In this document: in pieces, positions 1 to 8,444 of the stretch
Numbering within the stretch: position 1 is the first letter of the stretch
Layout: every line of letters begins with the position of its first letter
From: Parasporobacterium sp.
GTDB taxonomy: Bacteria; Bacillota; Clostridia; Lachnospirales; Lachnospiraceae
Assembly: GCA_017459985.1 (NCBI GenBank)
Contig: JAFUBX010000010.1
Coordinates: forward strand, 29,674 to 93,673
Reading direction: 5' to 3'
DNA: 64,000 bases
Notes under the pieces: generated by a model
The model's database searches: none
The model's input: only the letters and a program-made list of their open reading frames with translations
What the model was told of the DNA's origin: nothing
Made by a program: the position numbers and the translations under genes

Positions 1-1
1 C

Positions 2-745
2 AATATTATGGCAGCACTGTTTGAGGGCGATGAGATGGCGGCGTCCTTCCGGATGACCACCCAGACTCCCCGGACTTCGGATGAATTCGGGATCATGCTG
101 ACTTCGCTGATCCGGAGCAACGGGTATGACGAGAAGCAGATTGATGCGGTGATCATCGCTTCCGTTGTGCCGGTGGTGATGCACGCTCTGATTAATGCGT
201 CTATAAAATTTTTCGGAACCAGACCTTTGGTGGTCGGACCGGGGACCAAAACCGGGATCCGCCTGATCAGGACCAATCCGGCGGAAGTGGGGCCGGACCG
301 GATCGTGGATGCGGTTGCCGCCCTTGCCATTTACGGAGGCCCCGTGATCGTGGTGGATTATGGAACTGCCACCACCTTTGATTATTTTACGGCGGACGGG
401 GCGTTTGAAGCGGGAGTGACCTGCCCCGGCATTATGCTGTCATTACGGGCACTGTGGAGCGGAACGGCGATGCTGCCGGAGATTCAGGTGAAGGATCCGG
501 GAACCATCATGGCCAAAAATACGGAGACCAGCCTGCAGGCCGGCATCCTGTACGGCAAGATCGGAGAAGCGGAATATATTATCGACCGTCTGAAGGCCGA
601 GTCCGGCGTGGATCCGGAGACGATCAAGGTCGTGGCGACCGGCGGACTGGCAGCCACCATTGCCGACGCGACGGACCGCATTCAGTACCTGGAGCCCAAT
701 CTGACCATGTACGGGCTGAAGATCATCTATGACAGGAATAAGTAA
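2..745 (+). CDS. coaX: Type III pantothenate kinase (5' end cut by window)
   Basis: Phosphorylates pantothenate in the first step of coenzyme A synthesis, in the cytoplasm. The frame is open to the window edge: the residues NI precede the first Met, matching the conserved GNTNI N-terminus of the family, so the true start lies upstream and about 15-20 residues are missing. The visible part has the family's central VDYGTATTFD segment, the GPDRIVDAVAA segment and the C-terminal VATGG motif of the acetate-kinase/Hsp70 fold. Length is otherwise normal for CoaX (about 255 aa). The next gene, dusB, follows after 33 bp, so co-transcription is likely. Identity is secure. Confidence 0.93.
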   Translation, partial: NIMAALFEGDEMAASFRMTTQTPRTSDEFGIMLTSLIRSNGYDEKQIDAVIIASVVPVVMHALINASIKFFGTRPLVVGPGTKTGIRLIRTNPAEVGPDRIVDAVAALAIYGGPVIVVDYGTATTFDYFTADGAFEAGVTCPGIMLSLRALWSGTAMLPEIQVKDPGTIMAKNTETSLQAGILYGKIGEAEYIIDRLKAESGVDPETIKVVATGGLAATIADATDRIQYLEPNLTMYGLKIIYDRNK

Positions 746-778
746 AAGTCCTGCGGGAACTCAAGAGTTCAAACCTAT

Positions 779-1801
779 ATGAAAATCGGCACAATAGAAC
801 TGAAAAACAATCTGGTGCTGGGACCGATGGCCGGATATACGGATGCGGCATTCCGCAGTCTGTGTGTGGAGGAAGGCGCAGCCCTGACTTATACGGAGAT
901 GATCAGTGCAAAGGCTTTGTATTACAAAAATAAGAATACAAAGCCTCTGCTGCAGATTGCGGACAATGAAGGTCCGGTGGCGATTCAGCTCTTTGGAAAT
1001 GATCCGGATCTTCTGACGGAGGAAGCCCTGAAGTTGGAGGAGGGACCGTATGATATTTTCGATATCAATATGGCCTGCCCGGTTCCGAAGGTTGTCGGGA
1101 ACGGGGAGGGCAGCGCTCTGATGCGGGAGCCCCGGACGGTGGAAAAGATTATATCGACGATGGCGGGAAGGCTCAGAAAGCCGGTTTCCGTCAAGATCCG
1201 TAAGGGCTTTGATGACGGACACATCAACGCGCCGGAGATCGCCCGGATCGCGGAGGGCAGCGGAGCCGCCATGATCGCGGTCCATGGGAGAACCCGGGAA
1301 CAGATGTATCGCGGCAAAGCGGATTATGAGATCATCCGTAAAGTGAAGGAAGCTGTAAAGATTCCGGTGATCGGAAGCGGAGATATCTACAGCCGCGAAG
1401 ATGCGCAGAGAATGCTCTCCGAAACCGGAGCGGATGGGGTTATGGCGGCCCGGGGCGCCCGGGGAAATCCCTGGATCTTCCGTGCGCTTTCAGACCCGGA
1501 GTTCGTAAGACCCTCGGCGGAGGAAGTCCGGCGGATGATCCTGAGACAGCTGGATCTGATGATCTCATACAGCATGAAGATTTATGGGGAAACGACCCGT
1601 GGTTCCGGCCACGAGTATCTGCCGGGCGCCCGGGAAAATGCCGTCCGGCAGATGCGCAAACATGTGGGGTTTTATGTCGCCGGCTATCCGAATGCGGTAT
1701 CCGTGCGCAGGGAGATCAATCGCTGCGGGACGGTTGAGGAATTTACGGAGGTCCTGAACCGGTACCTGGGGGATGACGATGAGCTTCGCTCATTGACATA
1801 G
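779..1801 (+). CDS. dusB: tRNA-dihydrouridine synthase, DusB type
   Basis: FMN-dependent, NADPH-using enzyme that reduces uridine to dihydrouridine in tRNA. The 340-residue protein starts with the typical LGPMAGYTD flavin-binding segment, has the catalytic cysteine in NMACPVPKVV, and carries the AVHGRTREQMY and GSGDIYS barrel motifs and the MAARGARGNPWIF segment expected of Dus proteins. Length is normal. The start has no obvious Shine-Dalgarno; a small hairpin (GAACTC-AA-GAGTTC) lies just upstream. The DusB assignment rests on overall similarity and on the neighbouring greA-lysS, which frequently accompany it in Firmicutes. Confidence 0.92.
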   Translation: MKIGTIELKNNLVLGPMAGYTDAAFRSLCVEEGAALTYTEMISAKALYYKNKNTKPLLQIADNEGPVAIQLFGNDPDLLTEEALKLEEGPYDIFDINMACPVPKVVGNGEGSALMREPRTVEKIISTMAGRLRKPVSVKIRKGFDDGHINAPEIARIAEGSGAAMIAVHGRTREQMYRGKADYEIIRKVKEAVKIPVIGSGDIYSREDAQRMLSETGADGVMAARGARGNPWIFRALSDPEFVRPSAEEVRRMILRQLDLMISYSMKIYGETTRGSGHEYLPGARENAVRQMRKHVGFYVAGYPNAVSVRREINRCGTVEEFTEVLNRYLGDDDELRSLT

Positions 1802-1879
1802 AGAATGTCATGTTTTATAATATTCTGACGTATTTCGAGAGAATTACGGCAGATTCTGATCATAGGAAAGGCAGAGGAC

Positions 1880-2365
1880 ATGGAAGAAAACAGACGCATT
1901 TTAACGAAAGACAGTCTTGCAAAACTGCAGGAAGAGTTAGATGAACTTAAGATAATCAAACGTAAGGAAATTGCAGCCAAGATCAAAGAGGCAAGAGAAC
2001 AGGGCGACTTGTCTGAAAATGCGGAGTACGATGCTGCAAAGGATGAGCAGCGGGATATCGAGGCAAGGATCGAAGAGATTGAGGAGATCATTAAAAACAG
2101 CGAGATCCTTGACGAGAAGACCATCAACTTTGACAAGATTCATGTCGGATGTACCGCCACGATCCAGGAGACAAAGAGCAGGAAGAAATATGTCTTCCAG
2201 ATCGTTGTTGTGACGGAGGTGGATTCCCGCGCCGGGAAGATCTCCTACGAATCTCCTCTCGGAAAAGCTCTTATGGATAAAGAGGTCGGTGATATCGTAG
2301 AGGTGGATGCGCCTGCAGGACATTTCAGATATAAGATTCTGGATATTACAACCCCGGAGAAATAA
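1880..2365 (+). CDS. greA: Transcription elongation factor GreA
   Basis: Rescues backtracked RNA polymerase by stimulating transcript cleavage. The 161-residue protein has the N-terminal antiparallel coiled coil with the conserved tip (REQGDLSENAEYDAAK around residues 38-53, including the acidic tip residues) and the C-terminal FKBP-like domain ending near SPLGKALMDKEVGD. Length is normal. The start ATG is preceded by GGAAAGGCAGAGGAC, a usable ribosome binding site. It lies between dusB and lysS, 27 bp before the lysS start, consistent with one operon. Confidence 0.96.
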   Translation: MEENRRILTKDSLAKLQEELDELKIIKRKEIAAKIKEAREQGDLSENAEYDAAKDEQRDIEARIEEIEEIIKNSEILDEKTINFDKIHVGCTATIQETKSRKKYVFQIVVVTEVDSRAGKISYESPLGKALMDKEVGDIVEVDAPAGHFRYKILDITTPEK

Positions 2366-2392
2366 TCCGGACAGGGCTTGGAGATTGGATAT

Positions 2393-4693
2393 ATGAAGGA
2401 ACAGGTTCAGGATACAAATAATTTATTGCAGGTCAGAAGGGATAAGCTTCTTGCGTTGCAGGAAAAAGGCAGAGATCCGTTTCAGATCACAAAATACGAT
2501 CAGACCCATCATACCGATGATGCGAAGGCGCTCTATGAGGAACTGGAACTGCGGCTTCTTTCCGGATGGAAATCCCCTGAGGTGGAAGGTTTGGAGGAAG
2601 AGCAGAAAAAGCAGGTGATCAAGGAGGATTATAACAAACGCCGTGCCCTGCTGGATCCTGCATCGATCCGTGTCTCCATCGCCGGAAGAATGATGTTCAA
2701 ACGGGTCATGGGCAAAGCCTCCTTCTGCAATCTCCGGGATCTGAAGGGAGATATCCAGGTGTATGTCGCCCGGGATTCCATCGGCGAAGAGGCGTATGCG
2801 GAGTTCAAGAAATCCGATATCGGCGATATTTACGGTGTCAAAGGATATGTGTTCCGGACCATGACGGGGGAAATCTCGGTTCATGCGGAGGAAATGACCC
2901 TGCTGAGCAAGAGTCTGCAGATCCTTCCGGAGAAATTCCACGGACTGACGGATACGGATACCCGTTATCGTCAGAGATATGTGGATCTGATCATGAATCC
3001 GGAAGTGCGGGAAACCTTCGTCAGACGTTCCATGATCCTGAAGGAGATCCGCCGGTTCCTGGACGGCAGAGGATTTATGGAGGTGGAGACACCGACTTTG
3101 GTCAGCAATGCCGGAGGGGCGGCCGCAAGGCCCTTTGAGACCCATTTCAATGCATTGAATGAAGACATGAAGCTCCGGATTTCTCTGGAACTTTATCTGA
3201 AGAGACTGATCGTAGGAGGTCTTGAGCGGGTTTACGAGATCGGCAGAGTCTACAGAAATGAAGGTGTGGATACCCGTCACAATCCCGAGTTTACCCTTAT
3301 GGAGCTGTATCAGGCCTATACGGATTACGAAGGAATGATGGAACTGACCGAAAGCATGTTCCGGTATCTGGCGGAGACGGTCTGCGGAACCACCCAGATC
3401 CGGTATGGCGACAAGGTGATCGATCTTGGAAAGCCCTTCGCGCGGATGACCATGAATGAGGCGATCCTCAAATACGCCGGGATCGATTTTGATCAGGTTG
3501 CCACGGATGAAGACGCCAAAGCTCTGGCCCGGGAGCGGGGAATCGAGTATGAGGAACGCCACAAAAAGGGCGACATCGTCAATCTGTTTTTCGAAGAATA
3601 TTGCGAGGAGAATCTGATCCAGCCGGTATTCATTATGGACCATCCGATCGAGATCTCTCCGCTGACCAAAAAGAAACCCTCCGATCCCTCCAAAGTGGAG
3701 CGGTTCGAACTGTTCATCAATACCTGGGAGATGTGCAATGCTTATTCCGAACTGAACGATCCCATTGATCAGAGAGAGCGTTTCGCCCAGCAGGATGCCA
3801 ATGCGGCAGCCGGGGATGAGGAAGCACAGCATACGGACGAGGATTTTCTGAATGCTCTGGAGATCGGTATGCCTCCGACAGGCGGTATCGGTTACGGCAT
3901 TGACCGTCTGTGCATGCTGCTGACCGACAGCGCTGCCATCCGCGATGTGCTGCTGTTTCCGACATTAAAGTCCATCGACAGCTCCAAGGGGGAAAATCCT
4001 GCTCAGGAAGAAGCAAAGGAATGTGCCACTGAAGCCGATGAGAAACTGAAGGAAGCTGCGAAGAAGATCGCAGACCAGGCGGACAAATGGGAAGCCGTTG
4101 CCAAGGATACGGCTGCGGATGCTGCAGAAAAACTGGCAGGCACGGCAGACCGTCTGGCAGATGTCGCTAAAGATACCCTGGCAAGCGCCACTACTGCATT
4201 TGCAGGATTTGCAGACAAGCTGCTGGATGCACTGGCCGGAAAGCCGGCAGAGGAAACGGCTGCTGCAGAGGGTGCCGTCAAAGCGTCGGAAGATCCTGAA
4301 GTAGAGACGGAACCCATCGACTTCTCCAACGTGGAGATCGAGCCGTTATTTGAAGAATCCGTTGATTTTGAGACCTTCAGCAAATCAGACTTCCGTGCCG
4401 TGAAGGTCAAGGACTGCTTCGCCGTACCGAAGAGCAAGAAGCTCCTGCAGTTCACCCTGGACGACGGTACAGGCACCGACAGGACGATCCTTTCCGGCAT
4501 CCATGCGTTCTATGAGCCGGAGCAGCTGATCGGGAAGACCCTGGTGGCGATCACCAACCTGCCGCCGAGAAAGATGATGGGAGTGGAGTCCTGCGGCATG
4601 CTGCTGAGCGCGCTGCACACCGTGAACGGGGAAGAAAAGCTGAACCTTTTGATGGTGGATGACCACATCCCGGCAGGTGCAAAGCTGTACTAA
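2393..4693 (+). CDS. lysS: Lysyl-tRNA synthetase with Ala-rich linker and C-terminal tRNA-binding domain
   Basis: Class II synthetase charging tRNA-Lys. I place the start at ATG 2393 (GGAG nine bases upstream) rather than the in-frame TTG 2378. Residues 1 to about 525 are the normal LysRS core: N-terminal OB fold, motif 2 (YEIGRVYRNEG) and motif 3 (GIGYGIDRLCMLL). The core is followed by about 130 residues of Ala/Lys/Asp/Glu-rich helix-forming linker with recurring AxKDTAxxAAxKLA-like units. The last 110 residues (from FSKSDFRAVKV) form a second OB fold of the MetRS C-terminal/Trbp111/EMAPII tRNA-binding type (LPPRKMMGVESCGMLLSA). At 766 residues it is about 50 percent longer than a standard LysRS. 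It is the last core gene before the mobile element. Confidence 0.93.
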   Translation: MKEQVQDTNNLLQVRRDKLLALQEKGRDPFQITKYDQTHHTDDAKALYEELELRLLSGWKSPEVEGLEEEQKKQVIKEDYNKRRALLDPASIRVSIAGRMMFKRVMGKASFCNLRDLKGDIQVYVARDSIGEEAYAEFKKSDIGDIYGVKGYVFRTMTGEISVHAEEMTLLSKSLQILPEKFHGLTDTDTRYRQRYVDLIMNPEVRETFVRRSMILKEIRRFLDGRGFMEVETPTLVSNAGGAAARPFETHFNALNEDMKLRISLELYLKRLIVGGLERVYEIGRVYRNEGVDTRHNPEFTLMELYQAYTDYEGMMELTESMFRYLAETVCGTTQIRYGDKVIDLGKPFARMTMNEAILKYAGIDFDQVATDEDAKALARERGIEYEERHKKGDIVNLFFEEYCEENLIQPVFIMDHPIEISPLTKKKPSDPSKVERFELFINTWEMCNAYSELNDPIDQRERFAQQDANAAAGDEEAQHTDEDFLNALEIGMPPTGGIGYGIDRLCMLLTDSAAIRDVLLFPTLKSIDSSKGENPAQEEAKECATEADEKLKEAAKKIADQADKWEAVAKDTAADAAEKLAGTADRLADVAKDTLASATTAFAGFADKLLDALAGKPAEETAAAEGAVKASEDPEVETEPIDFSNVEIEPLFEESVDFETFSKSDFRAVKVKDCFAVPKSKKLLQFTLDDGTGTDRTILSGIHAFYEPEQLIGKTLVAITNLPPRKMMGVESCGMLLSALHTVNGEEKLNLLMVDDHIPAGAKLY

Positions 4694-4717
4694 AAGGTCG
4701 GTTTTCAAGGAGCTTAA

Positions 4718-4818
4718 GGGTTCACAAATTCGTACCCCGGAAGGGCTCCATATGCCAAATATATGCCAATCGTATGCCAAATCCCCGAAAAAAAGAGGGA
4801 GGGTTCACGAAATCGCAC
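4718..4818 (+). repeat. Imperfect 18-bp direct repeat pair after lysS
   Basis: GGGTTCACAAATTCGTAC at 4718-4735 recurs as GGGTTCACGAAATCGCAC at 4801-4818, 15 of 18 bases identical. The pair brackets the three ATGCCAA repeats. It starts 25 bp after the lysS stop, where the mobile element appears to begin. A role in recombination (core or accessory att sequence) is inference only, since no matching right-hand copy was found. Confidence 0.4.
4752..4780 (+). repeat. Three ATGCCAA repeats in 11-bp phase, putative integrase arm sites
   Basis: ATGCCAA occurs at 4752, 4763 and 4774, exactly 11 bp apart, so all copies face the same side of the helix. Tn916-type integrases have an N-terminal AP2-like domain that binds short direct repeats near element ends, and both integrases in this window show that N-terminal domain type. 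I infer that these are arm-type sites marking the left end of the element. Confidence 0.5.
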
Positions 4819-4883
4819 ATTTGACTAACGAATTCGTACATATGTCTATTATATGGTTTTTATCCAAACAGACAAATGTGTGA
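4809..4883 (+). promoter_or_regulatory. TCGCACATTTG motif pair in opposite orientation
   Basis: GAAATCGCACATTTG at 4809-4823 is followed by GACAAATGTGTGA at 4871-4883, its near-inverse. A 10-bp palindrome ACGAATTCGT lies between them at 4828-4837. The same 15-base block is found again in the xis-int1 gap near 52.33 kb, and shorter copies lie at 18.04 and 21.26 kb. This looks like a binding site of an element-encoded protein; which protein is unknown. Confidence 0.45.
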
Positions 4884-4906
4884 GACATAATTATAAATGA
4901 CATTGA

Positions 4907-4939
4907 GGCGGTATCAGTTATCCTGGTACCGTCTTTTTT
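4907..4939 (+). terminator. Rho-independent terminator
   Basis: An 11-bp stem (GGCGGTATCAG with CTGGTACCGTC, two G-U pairs) with a 5-base loop is followed by TTTTTT. It would end transcription entering from lysS and insulate the element. Confidence 0.85.
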
Positions 4940-4984
4940 CTATTATATGAATATCTGTTTCTGATCTGCAAACGGGATTCCCAG

Positions 4985-5455
4985 ACCGGAAATCCTGTTT
5001 TCTTTTCTGTTTCAAATCTCGTTTAAAAAATTTCAAAAATATTTTTGTTCAGGGGGTAAAAAACCGGGGACCTTTGTCAGTTAAGTGTGGAGGGCAAAGA
5101 TCCGGATAACCGGAACCTCCGGAACCATGACAACTGAATATGGTCAGATCATCGGCTACGTTAACCGGACTGAACAGCCGCACGGCAGGTACGCGAGGAT
5201 CCCTTCCCAGGAAGGAGGAGCGCTAAGGCAGTGCCGCAATCGGAGGACTGCAACCTCCGGGGCAATGACAGGTCCGGGGACAATGATACTTCCCCAAGGG
5301 GCTGGCGGAGAACCCGGCAGAGGTGAGATTCCTATGAGCGCTGCTTAGCAGGCGGGCGGCCAATGATTTCCCGGACGCAGGGGCACAGGGTTAAGTACTG
5401 CGAATCCTTACATCCATCTTATACGGTGGAAATAAATGTAAGGAGAAGAAATCCT
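4985..5455 (+). other. Long structured leader before the ParB-like gene
   Basis: About 470 bases without a convincing long gene. It contains many short stems: CCTTCC-CA-GGAAGG, GGAGG-ACTGCAA-CCTCC, CCCC-AA-GGGG, and an 8-bp stem CCTTACAT/ATGTAAGG at 5406-5443. The last stem overlaps the Shine-Dalgarno AAGGAG (5440-5445) of the small frame at 5456. GC content is higher than in the AT-rich stretch at 5010-5050 that precedes it. This may be a regulatory 5' UTR or a noncoding RNA. An 87-codon frame inside it (5085-5348) is Gly/Arg-rich and looks like a by-product of base composition. Confidence 0.4.
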
Positions 5456-5551
5456 ATGGATGACTACACCGTAGTTATGAACCTGGATGACAGGTTTCTT
5501 CTGGACATCTGTGAAGGGAGGACTGCGTTTTGCGGAAGAGCCCCAACATAG
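5456..5551 (+). CDS. Possible 31-residue leader peptide
   Basis: ATG 5456 follows AAGGAG by 10 bases and encodes 31 residues (starting MDDYTVVMNLDD). It overlaps the TTG start of the ParB-like gene by 22 bases in another frame. Its ribosome binding site lies in one strand of an 8-bp hairpin. This arrangement suggests translational coupling or a leader peptide controlling parB. No family recognised. Confidence 0.4.
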   Translation: MDDYTVVMNLDDRFLLDICEGRTAFCGRAPT

Positions 5552-6465
5552 AAATCAGTGAACTGGATCTGGAGCAGATCTTCTCAGATGATCATGAGAT
5601 TACTGGAAACAGGATTCCGAAGATCCTGCAGATTCCTTTGGATATGATCGATGAGTTTCCGGATCATCCGTTTCAGGTAAGGTTGGATGAGGATATGGAT
5701 CAGTTGGTTGAGAGTATTAAGGAACGGGGCGTTATCACTCCCGTTACTTTAAGAAAAAAGGAAGACGGAAGATATGAGACCGTTTCCGGACACAGACGGG
5801 TGAAGGCAAGTGAACTGGCAGGTCTTGATACGGTTCCAGCAGAGATCAAGGATCTGACGAGGGATGAGGCCATCATCCTTATGGTGGATTCCAATCTGCA
5901 GCGATCCACAATCCTTCCGAGTGAGAAGGCCAAGTCTTATAAGATGAGGCTGGAGGCGATGAACCGTCAGGGACAGAGAACCGATTTAACTTTTTCTCCA
6001 GTGGATAAAAAGTTGAGATCGGGACAGGATTTAGCTACTAGTACTGGCGAAAGCCAAGCTCAAATATATCGCTATATCCGCCTCAACGAACTGATTCCGG
6101 ACATCCTTGACATGGTTGATGAAGGCCGTATTGCCATGCGACCGGCCGTGGAACTGTCCTATCTGTCAGAAAACGAACAGGAGAATCTTTTAGAATCGAT
6201 GGATTACGCCGATGCAACCCCTTCCCATGCACAGGCGATCAAGATGAAAGAGTTCTCAAAGAACGGAAAACTGACACCGGAGGTCATCGAATCCATCATG
6301 TCAGAAGAAAAGCCCAACCAGAAAGAGAAGATCAACCTCAGCTACAGCCAGGCAAGGAAATTCATTCCTGCCAGCGTTCCTTATGAAAAGACTGCTGATT
6401 ATATTTACAAAGCGCTTGAATATTACCAGCGGCACAGAGAACGGATGAGGGATGACGCAAGGTAA
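5530..6465 (+). CDS. ParB/Spo0J-like nuclease-fold partition protein
   Basis: 311 residues. The ParB N-terminal domain (about residues 30-120) has the diagnostic SGHRRVKASELAG motif (GHRR box) preceded by PFQVRLDEDMDQLVESIKERG. A helix-turn-helix/KorB-like region follows (STGESQAQIYRYIRL) with a C-terminal helical part. The start is TTG 5530, chosen because AGGGAGG lies 8-9 bases upstream and the next ATG would remove conserved sequence. ParB-like proteins at the left end of Tn1549-type ICEs are thought to help maintain the excised circle or regulate transfer genes; no ParA is adjacent here. In this protein class the ParB domain binds CTP, known from the family but not shown here. Confidence 0.85.
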   Translation: MRKSPNIEISELDLEQIFSDDHEITGNRIPKILQIPLDMIDEFPDHPFQVRLDEDMDQLVESIKERGVITPVTLRKKEDGRYETVSGHRRVKASELAGLDTVPAEIKDLTRDEAIILMVDSNLQRSTILPSEKAKSYKMRLEAMNRQGQRTDLTFSPVDKKLRSGQDLATSTGESQAQIYRYIRLNELIPDILDMVDEGRIAMRPAVELSYLSENEQENLLESMDYADATPSHAQAIKMKEFSKNGKLTPEVIESIMSEEKPNQKEKINLSYSQARKFIPASVPYEKTADYIYKALEYYQRHRERMRDDAR

Positions 6466-6486
6466 CCTGTACACCAGGGGAGTATT

Positions 6487-6582
6487 ATGCCCATTTTCAG
6501 CGATGCTGGAAAAAAGGGAGTTTCCCCCTCTCACACTCTCCCCTTTGATAAACATCTGTACTATCTGAAAAAGAAGAAGTAA
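6487..6582 (+). CDS. Possible 31-residue small protein
   Basis: ATG 6487 lies 4-5 bases after AGGGGAG and opens a 31-codon frame ending in a Lys run (LKKKK). It sits between parB and the pilin terminator. Not recognised. The Shine-Dalgarno is good but the frame is short, so it may be chance. Confidence 0.35.
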   Translation: MPIFSDAGKKGVSPSHTLPFDKHLYYLKKKK

Positions 6583-6669
6583 TACGATCAGCTTTTCTCA
6601 GGAAGTAGCAGTAAATCCCAAAGGGAGAAGCAACTGAATATAAGATCCGGATACTGCCGGATCATATGC

Positions 6670-6692
6670 AGAGCCTGAAAAGGCTCTTTTTT
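6670..6692 (+). terminator. Terminator before the pilin operon
   Basis: AGAGCC-TGAAAA-GGCTCT followed by TTTTT. A second hairpin GATCCGG-ATACTG-CCGGATC sits just upstream. It separates parB transcription from the pilin gene, which starts 32 bp later, or acts as an attenuator of the surface operon. Confidence 0.75.
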
Positions 6693-6723
6693 CATGCAAT
6701 TAAATAAACCATAAGGAGAAACA

Positions 6724-8430
6724 ATGAGAATCAGAAAAAGAAAAACAAAAGCCATAAAGCACCGTAAGTACCAGGGCTTAAAAAACGCCCTGACAACCAC
6801 GGGCATTGCGATGGTAGCTTTAGGAGCTGTTACGGGAACCACTTTAAGCACAGTGTTTCCTGTCTTTGCCAATACAGAGGTCACTTATGAAACCGGAGAA
6901 ATCGAGGTGGATAACACAGACGGCCAGGTGACCACCTATAAGGCGTTCCGTATCTTCAATGCTAATAAGAACGATGACGGAACCATGTCCAACTTTTCCT
7001 GGCCAAACAACGATATCAGAAATGCAGTGACCAACGTGATACAGCAGTTCACACCGTCCTATGTTTCCTTTAACGCACAGGATGCTGCTGATTATATTTC
7101 GGCAGCATATCAGGACGCAAAGGGGGAAATGACCACAGACCAGACAACGATCCTGGAAAGCCAGGAGCTGCTGAATAAGATCTCCGCCGCTGTTGATGAT
7201 GTGGCAGGATTTACTGCTCTTTCAGCAGGTAAGACAACCGTTCTTCCGGAAGGCTACTGGCTGGTAGTCACCGACGGCAATTCTGTTGGGACCGATGAAG
7301 ATGGCACTTCGCCGATCTTTGCCATTGTAAGCGGAGGAGCAGTGAAGATCGTAGAAAAGACCTCTGTCCCGACTGTGGATAAGGTTGTCCTGAATGACGC
7401 AGACGGTGCAGACTGGACCTATGGAGCAGAAGCCGAAAGAGGACAGTCCGTTGCCCATAAGATCACAGGAACTGTCGCTAAGAACATCAGGACCTACGAT
7501 CTTTATTACTATGAGTTTGAGGATGTCATGAGCAAGGGCATTGATTATGACATGGGTTCTTACAAGGTCATGATCGACGATGTGGATGTCACGTCTTATT
7601 TTACGGAGACCATTGATCATAAGGACGGCGGAAATGACAGGCTCAGAGTAGCCTGTGAGAACATCTTGGCGATCAAGGAGGTGAAGCTGACTGCTTCCAG
7701 CAAACCCGTGCTGACTTATACCGTGCGGCTGAATGATGACTGTGTGGTTGGCGTTGCCGGCAATCCGAATGATGTAAGGATCATCTACAGTTCCAATCCA
7801 AATACCAGAGAGAAGAGTGAGACCCATGTGGTAAGGGACTACCTTTACACCTATGGACTCCATCTGGATAAGAGGGACCGTGATACTAACGTCTCACTGG
7901 CGGGAGCAAAGTTTACCATCGAGGCCACAAACCCGGATGATGGCGCATCGATCGGCATGTTTGTGCAGGAAGATGGTCGTCTTGGTACAGAACCATTCGA
8001 GTTTGTAACAGATGAAAATGGTGAGTTCGCCGTTACCGGTCTGGATGCGGGAACTTATACCCTTCACGAGACAGAGTGTCCTGAAATGTATCAGGTGATC
8101 AATAAGGACACAAAGTTTACGATTACTTCCACTTATAACGATGACGGCACGATCGCATCCCTTACCAATACCGTGGAAGGAAATGCGGATGCGGCAGCCG
8201 GTATCGATTCAACTAATGACCATGTTGTCAATGGTGATCCGGATACTGCGGCCATCGTACAGACTTGCTATGTCAATGTGACTGTAGGCAACATCGAAAA
8301 GGTGAAGATGCCGCTGTCAGGCCAGTCCGGTATCGGGGTGATCGTTGCCGCAGGAGCAGGAATCATCGGCATTTCAGCAGCAGGCCTGCTGCTGGCAAGG
8401 AGAAAGAAGAAATCAGAAATCACAGAATAA
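6724..8430 (+). CDS. SpaA-type isopeptide-forming pilin subunit
   Basis: 568-residue secreted, wall-anchored protein. It has a long basic N-terminus and a signal peptide ending near VFPVFA (about residue 49). A fimbrial isopeptide-forming region follows (GQSVAHKITGTVAKN to about residue 380), then a Cna-B/SpaA domain with an E-box (YTLHETECP) around residues 390-480. The C-terminus has a sorting signal, hydrophobic helix and RRKKK tail. The sorting motif is MPLSG (529-533), an atypical LPXTG with Met at position 1 and Ser at position 4. The start is supported by AAGGAGAAACAATG. With the downstream adhesin and class C sortase it forms a pilus locus inside the ICE, probably for attachment to recipient cells or host surfaces. 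Confidence 0.85.
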   Translation: MRIRKRKTKAIKHRKYQGLKNALTTTGIAMVALGAVTGTTLSTVFPVFANTEVTYETGEIEVDNTDGQVTTYKAFRIFNANKNDDGTMSNFSWPNNDIRNAVTNVIQQFTPSYVSFNAQDAADYISAAYQDAKGEMTTDQTTILESQELLNKISAAVDDVAGFTALSAGKTTVLPEGYWLVVTDGNSVGTDEDGTSPIFAIVSGGAVKIVEKTSVPTVDKVVLNDADGADWTYGAEAERGQSVAHKITGTVAKNIRTYDLYYYEFEDVMSKGIDYDMGSYKVMIDDVDVTSYFTETIDHKDGGNDRLRVACENILAIKEVKLTASSKPVLTYTVRLNDDCVVGVAGNPNDVRIIYSSNPNTREKSETHVVRDYLYTYGLHLDKRDRDTNVSLAGAKFTIEATNPDDGASIGMFVQEDGRLGTEPFEFVTDENGEFAVTGLDAGTYTLHETECPEMYQVINKDTKFTITSTYNDDGTIASLTNTVEGNADAAAGIDSTNDHVVNGDPDTAAIVQTCYVNVTVGNIEKVKMPLSGQSGIGVIVAAGAGIIGISAAGLLLARRKKKSEITE

Positions 8431-8444
8431 CCTTTTGAAACAAG

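Noticed and set aside
2423-3832. 469-codon minus-strand frame opposite lysS
   Set aside because: Antisense shadow of a highly conserved synthetase gene; no ribosome binding site and His/Ile/Leu-rich nonsense-like product.
5085-5348. 87-codon plus-strand frame in the leader before parB
   Set aside because: Gly/Arg/Thr-rich product without family resemblance, weak start site, and lies within hairpin-rich sequence; better explained as a structured leader.
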